The position numbers were made by a program, and so were the translations under genes. From positions 62,001-126,000 of the forward strand of contig NZ_RJVG01000007.1 of assembly GCF_003752155.1 (NCBI RefSeq): DNA of 64,000 bases, given 5' to 3'. The notes under the pieces were generated by a model, which saw nothing but the letters and a program-made list of their open reading frames with translations, was not told the DNA's origin and searched no databases. Below, piece by piece: positions 59,810-64,000 of this stretch; within the stretch, counting starts at the first letter, position 1; each line of letters opens with the position of its first letter. This stretch comes from Mobilisporobacter senegalensis (GTDB taxonomy: Bacteria > Bacillota > Clostridia > Lachnospirales > Lachnospiraceae).

Positions 59810-59838
59810 AGTATACAAAATATATGGTATTTACTCAA
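59810..59838 (-). promoter_or_regulatory. Promoter of the sugar ABC operon
   Basis: On the minus strand TTGAGT (59833-59838), 17-bp spacer, TATACT (59810-59815). The leader of about 120 nt has short repeats CAACATA / TATGTTG (about 59780-59805) and GAAGAAA / TTTCTTC (about 59728-59754), of unknown role. Confidence 0.6.
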
Positions 59839-59920
59839 TTTAATATTTTTAACTAAAAGGTAACTATTTTTACCTGGTATTACAATAATAAAAAATAATG
59901 AATTAGACACGTTATCTATA

Positions 59921-59950
59921 TTTACACTGTATAGTAAATAATGGTATAAT
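59921..59950 (+). promoter_or_regulatory. Promoter of the membrane protein gene 60043-60483
   Basis: TTTACA (59921-59926), 18-bp spacer, TATAAT (59945-59950). Confidence 0.4.
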
Positions 59951-60042
59951 TATGTCTAAAAATAATGTAACATTCAACTTTATGAACTACAATTATTATA
60001 AGATAATACTACTAAACATATTTGCAGGAATGGAGGATTTTT

Positions 60043-60483
60043 ATGAACAAAATCTATCGCATATTACCAGTCATACATGCTTTTGTAGGGGTCGGAGCCA
60101 TTGCTGGCGGCCTGGGTGCTATACTAAACCCGAATGAACCAATGGGCATGTCTACCCAATATTTAAAGAATTCACCATTTGATAATTTCTTTATACCAGG
60201 ACTTATTTTATTTACTGTAATTGGACTGGGAAATATACTTAGCGCCATATTATTTCGCTATAAATTAAAGTACCAGGGATATATTAGCAGTATCTTCAGC
60301 TGGGCTTTAATAATTTGGATTGTTGTACAATGCATCATGCTCTGGGCAATTGGTATTTTACATATTTTATATTTTATCATTGGATTAATCGAAGCACTAT
60401 TATCCTTCCTCATCTTGTTAGAGCAGCGCCTTTTCCCGGCAAATATAGTTCTATTAATATATAATAAGTTTAAGAAAGCCTAA
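60043..60483 (+). CDS. Membrane protein of unknown function, four helices
   Basis: 146 residues. Four hydrophobic segments: ILPVIHAFVGVGAIAGGLGAIL, FIPGLILFTVIGLGNILSAIL, IFSWALIIWIVVQCIMLWAI, HILYFIIGLIEALLSFLILL. The polar stretch NPNEPMGMSTQYLKNSPFDNF between the first two is a recurring feature of small uncharacterised Firmicute membrane proteins. GGAGG lies 7 bases before the ATG at 60043. It stands between the sugar ABC operon and the two-component genes, transcribed oppositely to both. I do not recognise a function. Confidence 0.7.
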   Translation: MNKIYRILPVIHAFVGVGAIAGGLGAILNPNEPMGMSTQYLKNSPFDNFFIPGLILFTVIGLGNILSAILFRYKLKYQGYISSIFSWALIIWIVVQCIMLWAIGILHILYFIIGLIEALLSFLILLEQRLFPANIVLLIYNKFKKA

Positions 60484-60491
60484 ATTATAGT

Positions 60492-60542
60492 TATAGTTCA
60501 GCCATAAAGCTCGAATTCGCGACCCTGCATGGCTGAACTATA
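60492..60542. terminator. Hairpin between convergent genes
   Basis: TATAGTTCAGCCA (60492-60504) pairs with TGGCTGAACTATA (60530-60542). It ends exactly at the stop codon of the response-regulator gene on the minus strand and can serve both genes. Confidence 0.7.
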
Positions 60543-62123
60543 TTAAAATTTAGGCTTTTTATATTCTTTTATTGTGACTCCCACTTGCTTTTTAAAACAG
60601 ATACTAAAATAGTGAGGGTCACTTATTCCAATTTGTTCAGCGATCTCATACGCCTTTAAATCTGTTGTATTAAGAAGAATTATACTTTGTTCGATTCGTT
60701 TTCTCGTGATATATTCAATAAGGCTCTCTCCCATCTCCTGTTTAAATATACGGCTTAAATAACTTTCATTTACAAATACTTTACCCGCGATAGTCTTTAG
60801 TGTAAGTGTTTGTTCATAAAGATGTTTTTCAATATATTCAAGAGCCTGATCAATTAATTTATTGCTTTTCCTTGTTCTCATACTGTCACTGTATTCTAAA
60901 ATAGGTTTAATTATCTTTTTCAGGCAAAGATTCATTTCCGAAACTGTTTCAATCTTTGAAACTTCTTCATATAAATATTCTTCACCTACAAGCTGACCAA
61001 GGCTTTTCCCATGCTTTGTCAGTACTGTGGCTGCTTTTGAAAGCATATTCATTGCCATTAATTTTAAATATCCGGTGTCTGTAACTCCTGCATTCTTAAT
61101 AACATTGGTGTATTCATTAATATATTCTTCCACTTTTGCTTCCAAGCAGTTCTCAACATTAAACTCAAAGTCCTTCCAGTTAATGTCTATTTTTCCTCCA
61201 TCATCTTTCTTTATTTCAGCGTATTCCTTATATGTAATGCAGCAATTACGCCCAATAATTACACTTGCACTAATAGCTTTCACTGATTGCCTGTAAGCTT
61301 TTGCTATCCCATGAAACCCATTTTCAATTAGGCTGATGCCCATATCCACATCAATTTTAATTTCATTATTAATCCTATCCTTGATTTCTTTTGCAATATC
61401 ATATCCATGATCTGCCTCGTCGCCATATAGATATAGTATGATATTACACAAATAATGAATAAAGCTCACAGATTGTTTGTATTTGTCCTGAATCATCTGT
61501 AAAATCTTTTTGCTGTATTCTAATGTTTCTTCTTCATTTGCTTTATCCTTTACAAGGGGACTGATGTTAATGCAGATACATCTTTTTTGCAAATCTTCAA
61601 AATCATACATGGATAATTTATATTTTGCTACCTCTTCTTCAATACGATTTTCTACCAAGCGCTGTAAAAAGCTCTCTATTACAATATCCTGATTTTCAGC
61701 TGCTGTTTCTTTTAGCTTCTTATATTCTTCATGATGGCCTTCTTCTAATTTCAATTCTTCTTTTATATTTTCAATAATGGTAGCAATTTCATTAATATTT
61801 ACTGGTTTTAAAATGAAATCTTTCACACCCAGCTGGCATGCCCGCCTTGCATAATCAAACTCACGATATCCTGTGATAATAACCACACGGCATTTTTCGG
61901 AACGTTGTCTGATTTTCTCAGTCAGGACCAGTCCATCCATAAATGGCATATTGATATCAGTAAGTACAATATCCGGTTCTTTTATATCGAAGAATTCAAG
62001 TGCTTCTTCTCCACTGCTTGCTTCCCCTATTATTTCAAATCCATTTTCTTCCCATGGATATCCTTTCCGGATTAACACCCGTTCTAATTTCTCATCATCT
62101 ACTAATAATACTCTCGTTTTCAT
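60543..62123 (-). CDS. AraC-type response regulator (YesN family)
   Basis: 526 residues. An N-terminal receiver (KTRVLLVDDEKLERVLIRKG; phosphoacceptor Asp in DIVLTDINMPFMDG, about 55; Lys in FILKPVNINE) is followed by a ~280-residue middle region and a C-terminal AraC DNA-binding domain (KTIAGKVFVNESYLSRIFKQEMGESLIEYITRKRI, then ISDPHYFSICFKKQVGVTIKEY). It is activated by the adjacent kinase. The ATG at 62123 overlaps the kinase gene end by 29 bp; a GTG at 62129 is an alternative. It probably controls the sugar ABC operon. Confidence 0.93.
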   Translation of the reverse strand: MKTRVLLVDDEKLERVLIRKGYPWEENGFEIIGEASSGEEALEFFDIKEPDIVLTDINMPFMDGLVLTEKIRQRSEKCRVVIITGYREFDYARRACQLGVKDFILKPVNINEIATIIENIKEELKLEEGHHEEYKKLKETAAENQDIVIESFLQRLVENRIEEEVAKYKLSMYDFEDLQKRCICINISPLVKDKANEEETLEYSKKILQMIQDKYKQSVSFIHYLCNIILYLYGDEADHGYDIAKEIKDRINNEIKIDVDMGISLIENGFHGIAKAYRQSVKAISASVIIGRNCCITYKEYAEIKKDDGGKIDINWKDFEFNVENCLEAKVEEYINEYTNVIKNAGVTDTGYLKLMAMNMLSKAATVLTKHGKSLGQLVGEEYLYEEVSKIETVSEMNLCLKKIIKPILEYSDSMRTRKSNKLIDQALEYIEKHLYEQTLTLKTIAGKVFVNESYLSRIFKQEMGESLIEYITRKRIEQSIILLNTTDLKAYEIAEQIGISDPHYFSICFKKQVGVTIKEYKKPKF

Positions 62124-63903
62124 TTCCACTCACCCCTTCGATCACTTTTACACGTATTGTAATTTCTGTTCCACTACCAATTTCACTGGTTATTGTAAGT
62201 GGTTTTTTAATATCATAAAAGAGAGAGATTCGCTGAATTGAACTATATAATCCAAATCCTGATTTTTCTTTTTGAGTTTTCCCTTCTAGAATTTCTTCTA
62301 CGCGATCATCCGTCATTCCTGAACCATCATCTGTTACAATAAATATGATTTCATCTTCATCCTGATATCCTTTCACTCCAATCTTTCCTTTGCCCTTTTT
62401 ATCACGAATTCCATGATGTGCAGCATTTTCAATGATTGGTTGTAAGATTAATTTAAGAATCTTATATTCTTTAATTCTTTCTTCGATATCATACTTCATA
62501 ATAATCTTATTATCATAACGGATATTTAAAATGGTAATATAACTTTCAATGCAGGCAATTTCGTCCTTGACGGTTATAAGATCCTGTCCGCTGTTCAAAC
62601 TGTTTCGATAGAAATTACCTAAGGCCTGGGTCATCTTAAGACAGTTCTTGTGGTCCTCTATCAAAGCCAGAGCGGAAACCGCATCAAGAGTATTATATAA
62701 AAAATGAGGATTGATCTGTGCCTGAATGATATCCAATTCATTTTTCGCTATGATTTTTTCTTCTGCCTTTACTTTACTTATTAATTCTATAATGGATACA
62801 ATCATTTGATTAAATACTTTTTTTAAGTCATTTATTTCATCCGGATGCTCTGTATCTATGGAAAGTTTTATTAATCTGCCATCTTCCACTAATTTCATAT
62901 GTTTTTGAACTTTATTAAGAGGATTGAAGATCAACTTGGTTAATACTACAGAACAAGCAAATATAAAGATCAAATTTAATATAATGATCAGAATAATCCA
63001 TGAACTAAAATATTTGCCAACAGAAAAGGTATTGGAGCTCAATGGTATAGCCCCTACTAATTTCCAGTCTTCTATTCCCAAATCCTGTCTGGCTACAATC
63101 ATCTTATTGCTGGAAGAAGCAACCATATGATATCCTTTTTTCGAATATTTTCCATCTAATATGTACTGATCCATTTCTTTTTTATAACCGGATGGTTTAA
63201 TGATATACCTGTTATTGGAGTCAACAATGCAAAATTGTGAATTATACTTCTTACCTACTTCATCAAAATAATTCTGAATTGTAATTTCATCCACATTAAT
63301 CATTAATGCTGCCAAAGGTTCGTAAGTATCCACATCTGAAATTTCCCGAACCAAAGAGATATAATTTTTATCTTTTTTCGTTGGAAAAGATAATACCTCT
63401 TCACTTTGGTGGATGAACAAGACATCCCCTCCCGCATTCTTCATCTTCCGGTACCAATCCGTTTGATTGACTTTTTCTTTATTTACAAAAATTGGTCCTG
63501 TTTTATAGGAAGAATAATAATTATTAAAACTATCAAATACAAACACACTGGATATATAATCTCCGGATAATAGCATGTTTACTAAACTCTTTTGCATAGT
63601 TTGATGAACCGCAGGGTCAATGCTATCTGATTTAATCTTTGTTAAAGCTTTTTGAACATTCTTATCAAAATAAATTAAATCTGAAAACTGGCTCACATTT
63701 TCAAAAATAAAACTAAGGTTCCCTTTTAATGCATTCACGGTCTGCATAGCTGCTTCCCCAACTTCTTGTTCTACTTTCTTCTCATTAATGATAGTAAAGA
63801 CCCCAAAAGTTAAAATAATGGATAAAATTAATACGGAGATATATACAAGAATAATCCTTGTTCTGATTTTTAACCTTTTTAGAAAGTCTTTCACTATGAT
63901 CAT
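62095..63903 (-). CDS. Sensor histidine kinase (YesM family)
   Basis: 602 residues. Membrane helix 1 (IILVYISVLILSIILTFGVFTI, about 16-37), an extracytoplasmic dCACHE-type sensing region, membrane helix 2 (IILIIILNLIFIFACSVVLTKL, about 300-322), HAMP, the His_kinase motif QAQINPHFLYNTLDAVSAL with the phospho-acceptor His, and the ATPase N-box LKLILQPIIENAAHHG and DDGSGM. This matches YesM-type kinases that sense sugars with a binding protein. GGAGG lies 9 bases before the ATG. 63904-64000 holds only the upstream region. Confidence 0.93.
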   Translation of the reverse strand: MIIVKDFLKRLKIRTRIILVYISVLILSIILTFGVFTIINEKKVEQEVGEAAMQTVNALKGNLSFIFENVSQFSDLIYFDKNVQKALTKIKSDSIDPAVHQTMQKSLVNMLLSGDYISSVFVFDSFNNYYSSYKTGPIFVNKEKVNQTDWYRKMKNAGGDVLFIHQSEEVLSFPTKKDKNYISLVREISDVDTYEPLAALMINVDEITIQNYFDEVGKKYNSQFCIVDSNNRYIIKPSGYKKEMDQYILDGKYSKKGYHMVASSSNKMIVARQDLGIEDWKLVGAIPLSSNTFSVGKYFSSWIILIIILNLIFIFACSVVLTKLIFNPLNKVQKHMKLVEDGRLIKLSIDTEHPDEINDLKKVFNQMIVSIIELISKVKAEEKIIAKNELDIIQAQINPHFLYNTLDAVSALALIEDHKNCLKMTQALGNFYRNSLNSGQDLITVKDEIACIESYITILNIRYDNKIIMKYDIEERIKEYKILKLILQPIIENAAHHGIRDKKGKGKIGVKGYQDEDEIIFIVTDDGSGMTDDRVEEILEGKTQKEKSGFGLYSSIQRISLFYDIKKPLTITSEIGSGTEITIRVKVIEGVSGNENESIISR

Positions 63904-64000
63904 TCCTGTCTCCTCCGTATTACCAGTTTCCCGGCTCCATCTTATATATCCAAATTATACTATAGTCCATATACTTTGTATAGCTGCTCCAATTGTTCTT

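Noticed and set aside
1-64000. CRISPR arrays, tRNA or rRNA genes, prophage or IS transposase genes
   Set aside because: No regularly spaced direct repeats, cloverleaf or rRNA sequence, and no transposase, integrase or phage structural motif was found by eye.

Overview
The window is AT-rich, densely coded Firmicute DNA, most likely from a Lachnospiraceae-type anaerobe (Clostridium cluster XIVa, Lachnoclostridium/Anaerocolumna-like). The grounds are strong purine-rich Shine-Dalgarno sites before almost every gene, consensus TTGACA/TATAAT promoters, a FabK-based acc/fab cluster, a rubrerythrin/rubredoxin set, YesM/YesN regulation of sugar ABC import, and uronate genes. This is inferred from gene content; no database was searched. 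No rRNA, tRNA, CRISPR array, integrase or complete transposase was recognised.

Layout. 0-8 kb: shikimate kinase (cut by the window edge), a YqeG phosphatase, an aldo/keto reductase, a divergent EF-G-like GTPase, and on the plus strand aroF-tyrA-aroA behind a strong promoter with an adjoining inverted repeat. 8-14 kb: a flavodoxin-like protein, two GNAT acetyltransferases (the first without an in-frame start codon where homology says it should begin), and a minus-strand permease-ATPase-permease-ArsR operon behind a 24-bp perfect palindrome. 14-20 kb: the uronate operon uxaC-uxuA-uxuB-gntR, flanked by two copies of a ~220-bp long-hairpin repeat. 20-30 kb: type II fatty acid synthesis (acpP, fabK, fabD, fabG, fabF, accB, fabZ, accC, accD, accA, and a second FabK-like flavoprotein) with three FabT-like operator sites; fabH and fabT are not in the window. 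29-35 kb: a lipid kinase, queA, two very strong hairpins, a YtrA-type GntR/ABC operon, a gene remnant, and thymidine kinase with an altered P-loop.

35-41 kb: nickel chaperones HypA and HypB around an ~890-residue Fe-S/FAD oxidoreductase, preceded by a multi-pass membrane protein and divergent from an FCD-type GntR regulator. No hydrogenase is nearby. 41-46 kb: a 53-residue ORF, a DUF815-type ATPase, argS, and a two-gene chemotaxis-like module (GspE-N-like repeats joined to a CheX-like domain, then CheY). 46-53 kb: a PadR-DUF1700-DUF4097-PspC envelope-stress-type operon, a DUF4234 protein, an SDR, a sugar nucleotidyltransferase and PutP. 53-55 kb: rubrerythrin, a 51-residue rubredoxin, a Crp/Fnr regulator and thioredoxin form an oxidative-stress group. 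55-64 kb: a GerMN lipoprotein, a CUT1 sugar ABC transporter (binding protein and two permeases, no ATPase) and its likely YesM/YesN two-component system.

The two least explained signals are the paired long-hairpin repeats, whose apical stems differ in sequence but still pair, and the HypA/HypB-oxidoreductase-membrane protein cluster with two matching operator sites in the divergent promoter region.
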